From: Batillaria attramentaria
Taxonomy: Eukaryota; Mollusca; Gastropoda; Batillariidae
Assembly (NCBI GenBank): GCA_018292915.2
Contig: JACVVK020000220.1
Span: 776,001-840,000, forward strand
Direction of reading: 5' to 3'
DNA: 64,000 bases
Shown here: piece after piece, positions 12,531 through 25,427 of the stretch
Position numbering within the stretch: position 1 is the stretch's first letter
Layout: every line of letters starts with the position of its first letter
Notes under the pieces: generated by a model
Databases searched by the model: none
What the model saw: the letters and a program-made list of their open reading frames with translations, nothing else
Told to the model about the DNA's origin: nothing
Program-made: the position numbers and the translations under genes

Positions 12531-12777
12531 CATCGGTTCTCATCAATGAGAGAAATGACCTCTTCTCAGTTTGATTTCAAACTGTCTCTTCGTTGACAGG
12601 GATGATTGCAACTACTTGCTCATAACTCTGGGTCCTTTTCTTTCTTGAAATATTTGGCAACAATAACATGAGATACACACAAGAGGAGATCAAGAAATAT
12701 AATTGCAAGGCTGCCTGAGATACAGCCACGCAAGAGTTCGGAATTTAATACAGCGGTTTGGGTACCAGAATCACTCA

Positions 12778-15133
12778 TTACCGCGGCCCGGATCCCTCGT
12801 ACAAGATGTTGTTTATCATCACGCATGGTTCATCATTGTCGTCCACCGGTATGGGATGGCGGCTGGAACCTACAGGACAGGATACCAAAAGCGCATCTTG
12901 TGTATATAAAAACAACACTCACCTGCAGTTGCTTTCAACAACGGCCACCCTACTCTTTCCCATGCACTTCTCCTCTCCTTCACCCAACAGACGTCTATCT
13001 GGTTATTACCAATTGTGGGGGAAGCTTCTCTGAACAAATGTCTGCAACAAACCTTGTCGTGAAGTGGCGGCTGCCCACAAGACAGTAGAGCAGGTGTACG
13101 GTTGTTCAGAAAGAAAAGTCAGGCGAATGATAATACCGCATGTTTCTTTTAGTTTATAACACGTTGTCATTCCTGCGAAATTTAACATGCAAAGGTCGTC
13201 TGCTTTACACAAACACTACGGAATTATTGCTGACAGGACAAAATGAAGAAAAAAATGCCTGTATTTGACTATGATTTATCAATGAACCTTTCTTCCACAG
13301 AAAACAAATGTATTACCTGAATGGCCAGCATAAGCTGGCCGTTGGTCACCACCTTCTGGAGTCCTGTGAAAATAATTGACAACTAAACCAGTTAGCACAA
13401 ACCAAGTTCAAACTTCTGTCACAACAATTATCCAATAAAAGTGCTATGGGTTTCAAACACGTATATCGACTAAGATTGAACCGAAAGCCAAATAAATCAA
13501 CAACTAATTCTAAACAATTATGTGTCGCGTTCCAAATAAAATTTATTATGCCCGGGAATTATTGTAAGAACTTACCCTTTCTTGTGCACTGAAACAGAAG
13601 GAAAGCAACCGTAAACGCAGATAGGGCAATTCATGAGTAAGGTGAAGGTTCTGACACCGTGCCATGGTCATTATAAAAAAGAGAACACAATAATTATGTC
13701 GTAAACTGAAGTAATTTTGGTCTTCCTTGTGGCCATGGCCGGTGTCGTAGAATATTTCGGAACCAGGATAAATCGGAACCGGTTCCCAAAAATCCTAGGA
13801 TATTTCGGAACCTTTCCCATTTATTCTAACCCTAACTAACCCTAACCCTAGCCCTAACCCATTTATCTCGCACCTGGCAGACAAAATTCATGTGGGCTAA
13901 TGACCTTCTAGACGGTTGTGAAATATCCTGGTGGTTTCCAAATATCCTGTCACTAGAGTCAGGATAAATCGGAATGGTTCCGAAAAATCCTGCCACCAAG
14001 GCCGGCCAGGATAAATCGGAATGGTTCCCATTCGTCCGGTTCCGAAATATCCTGTGACACCGGGTCACAAATGTCAATAAGTCACTTCTACTTATGATGA
14101 TGATGATGATGATGAAGACGAAGACGACGAGAATAATTATGGATATTTTTCTCTCACCTTTTCCTGCACAAAGCATGTAGACGACGAAAACGGCAACAGA
14201 AACCACTGCGATGCCACCAAGTATAACACCTACCACTGAAAAACAAATATCGCGAAGAGAGTGTCGTGTAAGTGCAAAATGCACAATCCTTTTCGAAGCA
14301 AAACGTTTTGTATTTTTCAATATCTATTCTCATTATAAACACCTAAAAAAAAAACGACAGACGAAAGCAGCCATCACATCTCCCCCCCCCCCCCCCCTTT
14401 CCCCCGTGGGTCAGCCAAGACCTCAATATTTCCATGGATCAAAATACAAATTAAAATACATCACCACCACCACTAACACCAGACACAGCAACAGCAACAA
14501 TAATTACTTGTGCAAAGTAAGCATGTTTGACAGATACGCAAATGTAATGAATATAAAACTCCGGATTATTTGCACTTACGTCCCATTGAGAAAGGGTTGT
14601 CTTCGATATCCTGATTCGGCTGAAAAGGACTGTCTTGTTGGCCTGAAATGTTGCAACACGCGGCTGTTCAGGAAAATTCACCACAGAAAGTAGAATTTAA
14701 ATCAGATTTGTTGAACGTAAAGAGACTGACTTGGCAGTGTTTAAATGGTTTTATTCAGTAGAACTGTTCAAGGAAATGTCACATTTGATCGAACGATGAC
14801 ACACCCGCCCCCTCTTAAAAAAATGAAAACAAAACAAACCAAGCAAACAAACGAAACCGACAACAAGAAAGAAAAGAAACCAATTATACAAACAAACAAA
14901 CAAACAAAATTGTTTCGGGTGTAATAACGACATAGTACCTATAGTGGTGCCACACAACGTTTTAGTCAACTGCCTTTTTCTTCGGATAAGAATAAATAAG
15001 GTTTGTAAACTGGAGAGAGAGAGAGAGGGTGGGTGGGTGTTTGGGAGTTAAGTCCTTTTCCACCACATAAGGGTGATATCAAAGACGGGGCAACGAGAAC
15101 AAAAGGCCAGCACAAATATTTGGCCCCAGGCGG

Positions 15134-15171
<38 letters not shown>

Positions 15172-16587
15172 CACATACGCGTAATGTTGAAAACCATCGA
15201 AACGTCTTCGGTAAAGTTTTCTCCGGCGTTTTTGTACTGTATTGACCAGATCCATACAGTCGTGTCTGTCATATCAACAGTCTTTTTAAACTCGTAGGTC
15301 CCATTCTGCCAACAAGTGCAATAGGCCGATACTTGTCCATTACACTGTCCACTACTGACACGAATAACACACTGCTTTCCTCTGATTTCCCCCTGTTGTT
15401 TTGAAATCTCAATGCCATAGTCGTTCAATACATTGCAGGATGTGTTGAGGTGGAAAGTCAAAATGACAGTGCTGTGTTCCTTGGCCGTCACGACAAGGGA
15501 CTGATCTAACTTTGGGAATACAAAACCTGAAACGGAATATGTTTTTATTATGGATAGAATGTAGCTGAAGGAGTGTTCACAAACTGTGCGCTGGTTGCAA
15601 TTTAAAATGCAGGAAAGTTTTTGAAAAATATGAATGAGTAGATGAATGAAAAATTATACAACTGCCAGTACCACTACTATACTACATCTACTAATGCTAC
15701 TTCTTCTACAACTGCTATTAATCTTAGGACAAACATTAGGTTTTAAAAACCTAACCAGCCTAGATTTTGATAGAGCGACACTTCTTTTCACACTCCAGAA
15801 TACGCACAATGTTCACGTGCAACAAATACTCTCTCTCTCTCTCTCCAAATGTTAATGTATGTTGCATGAGCGTTAAGGACAAAACGCCAGGAGTGCTTGA
15901 CGCAGACGCATTTCACTGTCGCTGCATATCGCTTGTCCTTTAACCTGTGCTATTTTTACTAGCCGACCTGCTCGCTTGTTCGGCCATATTGCGAGCAGAA
16001 AACTCATGGTAAATGCAGAGTTGCCATTTTAATATGCGTTTCTTTTGGATCTTTAGTCGCTGGTGTTTGACTACCGAATAACTTTAGTATTTGACGTTTA
16101 CTTGATACTGATCGATTTTTTTTTGTGTGTGTGTAGTGTGTTTTTTATATTGCTATGACACTCGCTTTCAGTGCTTTGTGGAGAGAAGATAGTGTGGCTT
16201 GTGCCAAAAGATAGAAAGCATGCCTGTGTATTTGTCTCTAGCCATGTAAAGTATGGTGATTTCTTTGTCTCTTTCCTTTTCCGATACCCGTACACATACC
16301 CGATCAGATCAGATGTATGGGTCGGATTGAGGGGAGGAGAAAGGTAGACCACATGAAATTTCACAAGACAAGACTGACCGACAAACTGACAAACACTCTA
16401 ACAGACGACGAACACCCTCTAGAACAGGGAACTCGACAGACGGCGGATTGAACGGAGTGGACGGCTTAGGGCACCAGCGGTTGACGCTACTCAGCGTTAC
16501 ACAATTTCTTTTTTACCACGTAAACGTTACATGAACTCTTTACACGATGATCTATTTGAGATTGTCCCTGCAGAAGACCGCGCGCGC

Positions 16588-16642
<55 letters not shown>

Positions 16643-17219
16643 CGAGCTTTAATAATTTACACTTATGATTATCGTCAGTTATGCATAGTCCATTTTATGC
16701 TATTATTCTTTAGTCTCGTTATGTCTTCTAGGTTTTATGTCATGTTTATTATGTGGTGTCGTGTGTTTTGGGCAAAAGCAATTTCACTTTTAGGGGTGAA
16801 TACATTATTTTCAGTTAAGTTCAGTACCCCCCCCCCCCCTACCCCTACTCACAAAAAGCGAAAGTGTGGTCCGTTTTATTTCTGGTGTTGTACACTCGTG
16901 AACCGCCAGTTATACAAGAAAGTGGTATGATACAAATGTGCATTCAGAGGAAACGTCTTTGCTTGCTTCCCATGCGTGGCATACCATATCGATCACATGA
17001 TAATTGTGATAATAACAAACACACAAAATCAAAGTTCAGTCCTGTCACATTTAAGCGCTTATTTGCTGGAGATGTGTGATTAAAACAATTGCAGAATTGT
17101 GTTGTCACATCACACAATTATGTACGTATTTACTTACATTTTGTGGCAGCACAGGTCGCAAGCAAACACCCCCAGCAAAGGAAAGAAACAGAAAATATTT
17201 TCCGATGACCTGACACCAT
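12778..17219 (-). CDS. Gene E: type 2 receptor, Ig-like ectodomain, TM helix, short tyrosine tail (complete, 240 aa)
   Basis: Exons in transcript order are 17219..17138, 15526..15179, 14642..14580, 14235..14158, 13588..13576, 13363..13317 and 12869..12778. All have GT-AG borders and sum to 723 bp, exactly 241 codons. Exon 1 is a signal peptide ending LLATCAATKC, close to IVATCVARDC of D. Exon 2 (residues 28-143) is the six-cysteine Ig-like ectodomain, with FVFP at its start, CTCWQNGTYEF in the middle and FNITR at its end. Exon 3 is a 21-residue linker. Exon 4 is the transmembrane helix (165-187). The tail is about 50 residues, with a 13 bp microexon, PAYAGH (Tyr206) and the C-terminal NNILYEGSGPR (Tyr234). 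No enzymatic domain is present. It diverges from B. The microexon is the least certain part but is needed for frame. Confidence 0.78.
13737..14062. mobile_element. MITE-like element with TIRs in gene E intron, containing telomere-like repeats
   Basis: The left end reads CCGGTGTCGTAGAATATTTC then GGAACC; the right end is the inverted form, GGTTCCGAAATATCC then TGTGACACCGG. Internal copies of AGGATAAATCGGAA and its complement make further partial hairpins. About 325 bp with no coding capacity. Between gene E exons 4 and 5. Confidence 0.65.
13826..13860. repeat. Interstitial telomere-like (CCCTAA)n tract
   Basis: Five imperfect copies of the telomere hexamer (CTAACCCTAACTAACCCTAA and onward) lie inside the MITE-like element. 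Too short and internal to be a telomere. Confidence 0.8.
15027..15136 (-). mobile_element. SINE fragment beside a (GA)n tract in gene E intron 2
   Basis: GGTGGGTGTTTGGGAGTTAA, GGTGATATCAAAGACGGGGC and CACAAATATTTGGCCCC match the family. The head is cut short by (GA)n, which runs to within a few bases of the donor of the Ig exon. Confidence 0.78.
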
Positions 17220-17434
17220 TGCAACTTTTTATGATTTGTCGAACGAGGAGCTTAAATACAAAACAATCAAGGAAATTATGCCCAACTGGGTCGTATTGTT
17301 CTTGGAGCATACGAGATATTAATTTTTTTTTCAAAAAAATATTTCCTTATAAACTCTATAAAACCACAGTCCTTCTTTGTGCGTTCCGAAATAGGCAAAT
17401 GCGAACATCATCCCGTCCCCAATGATCACGCATA

Positions 17435-17715
17435 TAGCGGGCCAAAGGCGGCATAGGAAGCGGCCCACTGATGGCAAAAGCAACCGGCCCAGCTACATGT
17501 TCGTAAATCCGGCCGGTGTGGGCCGATGGCTGTTACCCGTACCTGAGTGCATGCCACCTTTGGCCCGATGCCTGCAACCCGTACCTGACGCGAGCCGTCT
17601 GTGGGTCAATGCCAGCTACCCATACCTGATCGCTTGAAACTCGCGAGTCGACTGTGGGCTGATGCCTACTATCCGTATCCGACCGCCTTTGCTGCTTTGA
17701 ACCGAATGTGGGCTG
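17435..17715. repeat. Degenerate GC-rich minisatellite
   Basis: Recurring units of about 55-65 bp around 'gtgggccgatggctgttacc', 'cccgatgcctgcaacccgta', 'gggtcaatgccagctaccca' and 'gggctgatgcctactatccg'. A related unit occurs near 18865. Confidence 0.6.
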
Positions 17716-19320
17716 GTGCAGGTCAAAACTCAGGATATTGAAATATTGAATTTTACCTGTAAGCGTGCATGTTTCTAGCTATAATTATCTAGGACTTGGA
17801 GAGGATGTCAGAGTGGCTATTCCATTGTTTCAGCAATTGATAAAACTGGCGCTAAATGCTTTCACCAATTCCAAAAACATTCCAAGACCTGATTAGAAAT
17901 GCTGACTAAATTGACAGCCATTTGACTAACAGAAAACAGCATTGTGAAAAAGGTGTTATGTGATCATTAGTTTAATCAGAATATCAAATGTGTATCACAC
18001 ATTATTTCATGTCTTATACCAGAATACCATTTACAATATCTATTTGAATATTGTCATGTAATTTTCTGGGCAAAACATTGGAAAGAGATAAAAGCATTCA
18101 TTGTTTTAAATTTTAACATTCCCTGTTGATTATTCGTTAAAATGTCCACGAGAACAACACCAGTTAACCTGACAATTTTGAATAGTATACTGACAATAAC
18201 CAAAAGAAAAAAAATCTCAATCCTAAAAGATATTCATTGAAACGTTTTTATCAACGGGTGCAGAGAGCGAGCCGCCTATAGTCGAAGGACACAAATATAC
18301 AAAAAATGCCTATATATTCCCTATTAACCTCAGGCATCATAGTCACCCCTAAAATGCTTCAATCTAGAAACAATTACTGCCACGAACAGACCATTCAAAT
18401 CAAGGCACGCACCTGACAGGTTTATAAAAATTTCAATGTCTCCTTAACGCGCAGGCCTCACTGAAATAATGCAAGTCTACTTTTTGTCTAGGCCAGAGAG
18501 CCAGTTCACAGAAATCCACTTGCATCACTTGTTTCCAACATCTGTGCAAACAGTCCCAGCTTCGCTGGCAGCTTGCCTCTTTTTGTGACCACCTGGCATG
18601 CACCTTGACCTACATAATACAAAAATCACGAAAATCACGCTTTTTCATGATAAAAAAATCACTAGAGACTAGTCCGCTCGCCAAACAGGGTACCTCAAAT
18701 ATACACCAAACATGACCCTACGGTCAGTTTGTGTCCTTACGCCTGTGGGGCCATTGCGCTTGATTAAAACGGTGACGAGCCGACTGGCTCGCTACGGGCA
18801 GCAGCTAACGGACACTTGGCAAAGTCCGGCTGAGGGTCGGTTTCCTGCACTTAGCTGACCCGTGCCGCCTGCGGGCCGCTGCCTAAGTCCTTTCCCCCAA
18901 CAAAATAACTGCTGCAAACAACAACAACTCAAGGACAGGAACTGCAAACTGTTAGCCCCCTCCCCCCGCCCCACCCTCCCCTATCTCCCCTACTCCCCCA
19001 CCCCCTTCCCCCCCGCCTCTATCGCCCTCCCCGTTTTTCCCACACAGCTCGAAGTGCACGCTAAAACCCCACGTTCATCTTTCGAAGAAGAGTAGGCTGT
19101 GGCCGGTGTCGTGGAAAACAGAAATACTGTCGCACACACCAGAGTGAATAGCAGGGTGGAGGTTTGCACACAAAGTAGCGCCTAGCGGCAGCAGGCTTTC
19201 CCTACTTCGTCCTCCAGCCTTGAGGCGCCTAGAGCATCTCATTAGAGATGGATACGTGCGCCGAGGAGAAGTCTACCATACCATACCATACCATACAAGG
19301 AGTATAAAATTGCTTCAAAG

Positions 19321-19450
19321 GGTGGGGGTGGGTGATTGGGTGGGTGGATGAGTTTGGGGAAGTTTACCGTCCTTTACCACCACATACGGGTGATATCAAA
19401 GACGGGGCAACGATGAAAAAGCCAGCATAAATATTTGGCCCTAGCCGCAG
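19321..19450 (-). mobile_element. SINE fragment upstream of gene B
   Basis: Matches the family body: GGTGATATCAAAGACGGGGC and ATAAATATTTGGCCCTAGCC. The head is lost at a poly-A run. Confidence 0.75.
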
Positions 19451-19925
19451 TCATAAAAAAAAAAAAAACTTGACATGATGATTAGAGAATGATAATGGCA
19501 TAAAATGTCGCTATAAGCTACTATCTATTTTTTATTGTTATTATTATTTATTTTTATTTTACTTTATTACACCTTTCAGGAAATTTGGGCTGCTTCCCTC
19601 GAGGGAAGCGCGTCGCTACTGTGAAGCGCCACCCAATAACAAATCCTATTTTTTCCAGTTTTGCTGGGGGAGGAAAGCCGGACAACCCGGTGAGAAACTC
19701 CCGGTGAGCAGCCCGGCAGCCAGGAAAAACCGGTATCACATATCACAAGCTCGACCTGGGCTCGAACCCTAGCTTCATCGCCGTGACAGCGGTGACGACC
19801 GTTCAGAAGTCCGACGTTCTACCTACTAGAACACCGCTCACCTAAATATTGCTCTGTATGTACTTGTTTGCCGTTTTTGTTGTTCTACTGTTACAGAATA
19901 TCTTCATTCCAGCCAGTTGTTCGAG

Positions 19926-20803
19926 ATGGACCAGACTTACTTTTGTTCGCTCGGTATACTCCTCATCTTCTTCTCGGGAGCAGGTACGTGGTTTTATTTT
20001 TTTTTTTAACTTTAAGCTGAAATTGAATGGTGTACTGTTCATGGAATGCTTCAACTCGAAGCAGATGCTACCAGTTTGAAAGAAAATGATGAAACTGGTG
20101 CACATGATTATTGATTGGCTGTTTCATTAATTTTGTCTGCTTAATCCATTTCTGGGTCAACTTCTTGGTTTTTTTTCTTTCTTATTGAGTGATGGGAGGT
20201 GTAACAACATGCGATGCCCCAGCAGCAGACAGAGGACAACCAGGACGAGTGACATGTTTATTCAGCACAAATGTCAACCAGACAAAGACGGACTTTTCTG
20301 TTGACAGAATTGACGAGCACGGAGCCTACAAAGGTTTTTGTTTTTGTTTTGTTTTTTCATCCCGTAAGGGGAGAGGTGAAATATCTATTTTTCCTCTCCT
20401 TCTATCCATAGAGCAGAAACTGCATCGGCTAGAAATGCTTCCACTTACAAAACACCTAATATTCAATAAAAGTGTATTTATGTATAAAGTGTGGAACGGG
20501 ATCCTCCCGCAGAATAAATGTGACCTATTTTCTCGCCCAGACTCACCATATTCCACACCAAGACTCAACATTTACTGACCACGTCCAAGATAAGATATCT
20601 ACAAAACAAGTCTATCTTTTTCAGGTCCCTCCCTTTCGAATACTATCCCATCGGCCATTAAAGCAATTCCTTCGCTTGCCTCCTTTAAGGACAGTCTCTT
20701 CACGTTTTTTTTTTTTGTTTTTTGTTTTGCTAGACTAATGTTTATACAAAGATCTATCGAATGTACCCCTCATATGAGCAGCATATTAGGCTGAAACAGA
20801 TTG

Positions 20804-20885
<82 letters not shown>

Positions 20886-21159
20886 ATTTTACAGCTGTTT
20901 TGTACTGCTCCTGGCTATCGAAATTGAAATGCGACATTAGTCCTGGTTACTTCTTCGACGGAAACGTGACCAGTACAATGGTTGTAGTTATCAAATCAGT
21001 AACAGAAGAGTTCCAAGGTCGATATGTGTGCCAACCCATTCCGTCTGATCCTGCGGACTTGCAGGCCTGCAATTTCAAGCTAAAAGGTACTTATAATTTG
21101 GAAGATAAATACAGCGCTTAACCTGATTGGATCTGTGTGGATGGTTCTGACGGCCTCCG

Positions 21160-21226
<67 letters not shown>

Positions 21227-21625
21227 CGATTAAGGAAGAATGTCTGTGTTCGCGTAAGTATTAAGTCTATATTCGCAAAGATCTGTGTTTCTCAGGTCCA
21301 ATGTTCCTAAAGCAACACGAACTTTACACCGAAACCTGAAGCATATAAAGCATATAAATACACATGAAAGGAGTGCATCCGGGATAATAGAGCTATGGGA
21401 ACACAGAGCTGACCCATCTATAAATACACTTATCATGAATCTCCACGTCTTTCTTTTCCCCCTTGTTTTTAGCTGCTCAAGTTACGGAAAGAATGACCAC
21501 AGATGAGACTACTGTCGCACTTCCTGTAAATGAAGGTATTTATTTCGCTGCTGCAGTCATTATTTCTTCACATTTCATAATAATGTGCCCTCATGACGGT
21601 GGTCAATTGGCTATAAATATGAGTA

Positions 21626-21697
<72 letters not shown>

Positions 21698-21988
21698 AGC
21701 TTTGTCTTTGTGTCCGTTTACTCTCAAAGGGCAACACAAGACCTTGCTTTTTGTACATTTCAGAGACGAATGGAAATACCGGATTAGTTGTAGGCCTCGT
21801 TATTACCATGATAATCGTTGTCGCAGCCATCGCCGCTATCATCGTGATTATCAAGAGGAGGGTGATTCTAAGGTTAGATTTCAAGGAAATGTTGTATTGA
21901 TTAGAACCACAATTGACATACATTTCAGGCATCGTCAAAGTTACTTTTTGAGAAGCTAAGTACATAAGACTTAGAACAATTACTTTAG

Positions 21989-22042
<54 letters not shown>

Positions 22043-25000
22043 GGAGGTGGGGTCATGATTTTTAAGTTGTGCTTTAAGAATAGTAGTTTTTTTATGTCTG
22101 GAAATTTTACTTTTCAGCACAGATCTAGGATGGGTGCCAATGGTGAAATTGTATTTCTCCTGTAAGAGCACATACACCCACACTCACTGATATCAGGAAT
22201 CAAGTTAAAGACTTAAATCTGTCTTATGGATATAGCTTCTTTCACTTCCGTATCTGCCTGTATGTCTGTTTGAAGATTTTATCGGAAAAGGACAGACCAG
22301 AGGACAGACGCAAAAGAACACCCTCAGACAGAACCAAGAAGTTACCATTTTGTCTCCAATGAAAAAGGTGAGTGCAGAAAAAAAAAAAAAAACTACGGCG
22401 AGAAAAGGTACAAATCCAGCAGATTCTGAAATGAAATAGTGGTGTGGATGGCAGGATAGAGTGGTCTTCAGTGGTTTGTCCCTGAACCGACAAAATTCGA
22501 CGTCAGTTCTAAGTAAACAAAATCGTTGTTGATATATCTTTGCAGATGGAGACCAACGGACCGTCAGAAAAACTTCCGTCGTCAGCGGCAGTGAAAATGA
22601 GGCAACGGCTCCTCTTCTTGCTGACATCGACCAGACAACAGAAACTGAAAACAAAACTGTTCACGTTTCGCAGCTAGTAAACACAGCTCAGTATAAAGTA
22701 CAGGTTGAAAGCGATCCACAGCGGAAGGTGGATCACAAAAAAGAATTATTTTTAGCTTGTGAAACGGGTGACGTGGAGAAATTAAAAACAGTATATCGCG
22801 CTGAATACCTACATAGTACAAACAGTGATGGTGAAACTCCACTCCATGTGGCTAGTAGATATGGCCATGAAAATCTTTTGAACGAATTACTGTTTAAGCG
22901 TGCAAATATTCACTCCGAAGACAACAGCAATTGGACTCCGTTACACACTGCAAGCTTTACTGGAGCATTTGACGTAGTAAAACTTTTACTCCAAAGAGGT
23001 GCACATTTTGAAAAAAAGACAAAGGATGGTTCAACGCCGCTTCATCTGGCATGCAGGGCGGAAACAAAACACGCTTCCATCCGCTTCCCTTCCATCCATG
23101 TCTTGTATGATAGCTCAGTGGAATACACCTCCGTTATTGCTGACGGGGCAGAAGAAATAAACTTTGACAAAAGCACAGACAGAAAAGGCAAGGAGATACG
23201 TAACATCAGCACGAATCAACATGAAGCTGTTGTAAAGCGTTTACTCTCCGTCAAATGCAATGTTAATGCACCAGATGGTAGAAAAGGTACACCACTTCAT
23301 GTTGCCTCTGCTTCTGGGAATGCTGCTATTGTAAAGATGTTGCTTGAAGCCAAAGCTAATATTGAAGCCAGAGACATAATTGGGCGCACTCCCCTCCATC
23401 TTGCCTCGCAAACTGACGAAGTGTCTGTAGTGAAGCAGTTGCTAGAGGCCGGGGCAGACATTGAGGCAAAAGATGCCAATGGCCGCACTCCACCACAACT
23501 CGCCCGTCAGGCTGGCAAGCAACAGATTGTTACATTTCTGGTTGACCACCAAGGTAGAACCAAGACCAAAGAGGACAGTGACCAGACATCATTCCCTGCG
23601 ACTTGTTCGACGGGAAACACAGCTGAGGTGGAAAATTTGTCCATCACTACCGTTCACGCTGTCTCTCACTCCCAGGCTGACAGCGCGTTTGTGGTAAGGC
23701 CCTCACTGGAAGGTGAAGGAACCAGAAAGGCTGACGATGGAAGTCGTTATGTCTCACTGCAAGTCTCTCGTGCGCCCGCGGGGAAATCGGTTCAGTTGGA
23801 TGCCCAAACCAGGACTAAAGTGAGGCAACATAGTGACCACATATCATCCCCTCCTGGTAACCGGACACCATCCAGTGTGACCTGTTCAAATGGCAATACA
23901 ACTGTGGTGAAAGTGTTGCATTCTGCCAGTCCTGACGTGGCGGTGAGAGAGAGCAAAGACCGCCCTCCGCCCCATATCTACTCTCAAACTGACAAGGTCC
24001 CAGTGGTTCCAAGGAAACAAACGTCACTCCATATAAAAGATTCCAGGGACAGTTCAGCTATGGGGGAAAATGTCCACACCACCTGGGCTCAACCCGAGTC
24101 CAGAGACAGGGACGGCCGCACACCGTTCCATTACGCATCTCAGACTGACGAGGTGTCATCTGCGCTGAAGCATATGGTCCGCACGGGAGCAGGCATTAAT
24201 GAAAAAGACAGAAGTGGCAATACACCGTTACATGTCGCTTGTCAAGCTGGCAAGGAATCTGATGTTGAATTTTTGGTCGATGCCAAAGCCGACCTGGAAG
24301 TTAAAGATAACAGTGGCCGCACACCACTGCATGTAGCTTGTGAGACTGGTTCGGCATCTGTGACAAGGGTTTTGCTTGGCGCTGGAGCTAACGTTGACGC
24401 TAAAGGTGGAAACAACCGTACACCCCTCCATATGGCCTGTCTGTCTGGAGAAAGAGCTGTTGTGGAAAGGTTGATTAAAGCCAATGCCGATGTTGAAGCC
24501 CAAGATAGGATTGGACGTACCCCACTCCACCTTGCCTCTCAAAGTGGGCATGTGTCAGTAGTGAAGTATTTGCTCGACTCTGGAGCAAACACCGAGGCTG
24601 TAGATAACACTCGCCACACCCCATTGCATCTTGCTTGTGAGGCCGACAAGGAATCTGTTGTCAGAGTTCTGCTCAGTGCCGGGGCCAGACCTGACGCTGA
24701 AAATAAATATGGTTGGACACCACTCCACATGGCGTGTAAATCCTGCTCAACATCTGTTGTAGCGCCATTGATCAGCGCTGGAGCCAACATTGAAACCAAA
24801 GATAGAACTGGCTGTACACCACTTCATGTTGCTTGTCAGCATGATGCAATATCTGTCGTTAACATTTTGCACAGGTTGAACGCAAACATGGAGGCTGAAA
24901 ATGGCCAAGGTTTGACGCCACTACATGTGGCCTGTTTGTATGGCAATGCTGAGCTAGTGAATGTTTTGCTGAACAAAAAATCTAACGTTCGAGCAAAGGA

Positions 25001-25427
25001 TCGCGAAGGACGCACTCCTCTCCATCTTGCCTGTCTCTATGACAAAGTGTCTGTGGTAAAATGTTTAATTGATGCGGGAGTCAACATTGAAGCTAAAGAT
25101 ACTCTTCTCCAAACACCATTGCATGTAGCTTGTCAAAGCGGCAAAGAACTCGTCGTTGACTGTCTGCTTAGAGCCAACGCAAACACCGAGGCCAGAGACA
25201 AAAACGGCAGTACACCCCTCCATCTGGCTTGTGAATATGATGAACCGTCAATAGTTAATATTTTGTTGAGGTTTAGGGCAAATGTTGAGGCCAAAACTGA
25301 CCGTGGTTGTACGCCGCTTCATGTAGCTTCTGAAAGGGGCAACGAATCCATCATCAAAATTCTGCTTGATGCAAAAGCCCACATCGAGAGCAAAGATTCC
25401 AATGGCAGAACCCCTAGGCTAGTCTAA
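19926..25427 (+). CDS. Gene B: type 1 receptor, Ig-like ectodomain, TM helix, long ankyrin tail (1179 aa, ends in a transposon)
   Basis: Exons are 19926..19983, 20190..20333, 20895..21086, 21473..21535, 21764..21872, 22276..22367 and 22546..25427. They total 3540 bp, 1179 codons plus stop. Exon lengths 58, 63, 109 and 92 recur in A and/or C. Signal peptide: MDQTYFCSLGILLIFFSG. The Ig-like domain has six cysteines (TTCDAP, VTCLF, YCSW, KCDI, YVCQ, ACNF). TM is about residues 159-182, followed by KRR. The ankyrin region starts near residue 283, with roughly 20 repeats in blocks split by two low-repeat spacers. An alternative acceptor for exon 2 at 20198 would shorten the protein by three residues. 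The last four codons (PRLV) and the stop come from the transposon that begins at about 25415; four or so further repeats lie beyond it. Whether the shortened protein is made is unknown. Confidence 0.82.
20395..20740 (+). mobile_element. LINE 3' fragment in gene B intron 2
   Basis: The plus strand reads LHRLEMLPLTKHLIFNKSVF and MYKVWNGILP, then in shifted frames DIYKTSLSFSGPSLSN and IKAIPSLASFKDSLF. This is the usual C-terminal end of reverse transcriptase proteins of non-LTR elements. Truncated and frameshifted. Confidence 0.7.
20809..20882. repeat. (GT)n microsatellite just before gene B exon 3
   Basis: The GT run ends 12 bp before the acceptor of exon 3; it replaces the usual polypyrimidine tract with only ATTTTACAG between. 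Confidence 0.95.
21630..21694. repeat. (GT)n microsatellite in gene B intron 4
   Basis: Uninterrupted GT run within a 228 bp intron between linker and TM exons. Another GT run lies at 21164..21222 in intron 3. Confidence 0.95.
21991..22040. repeat. (AC)n microsatellite in gene B intron 5
   Basis: Begins about 119 bp after the TM exon, after 'acaattactttagtcac'. Gene C has an AC tract at the equivalent place (44602..44667). Confidence 0.95.

Larger units (their letters stand above)
8878..12777. other. A/E convergent intergenic region
   Basis: No supported gene. It begins with the 3' UTR of A: a near-perfect tandem duplication of about 35 bp (about 8931..9001, unit containing AAGAACCACATCAATAGGTC) and an AATAAA at 9025..9030. 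The rest holds two SINE copies (9561 and 10370), long (GT)n tracts, poly-G and poly-C runs, a dispersed repeat at about 11490..11700, a Penelope-type tail fragment near 11830..11910, and a SINE piece at 12436. The region next to 12777 would be the 3' UTR of E. Confidence 0.6.
17220..19925. other. E/B divergent intergenic region (putative bidirectional promoter plus repeats)
   Basis: The two start codons face apart across 2.7 kb, against about 0.6 kb in the other two pairs. The extra length includes a degenerate GC-rich minisatellite (17435..17715, with a related piece at 18840..18895), A/T-rich unique-looking sequence at 17.75-18.7 kb, a (CCATA)n run near 19275, and a partial SINE at 19321..19450. 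An acceptor-like polypyrimidine tract ending TTACAG at 19891..19896 suggests a noncoding first exon of B further upstream. No coding gene is supported. Confidence 0.5.

Noticed and set aside
12620..12826. Minus-strand open frame with a hydrophobic segment
   Set aside because: It overlaps the last exon of gene E in another frame and runs into its 3' UTR; no splice support or homologue.
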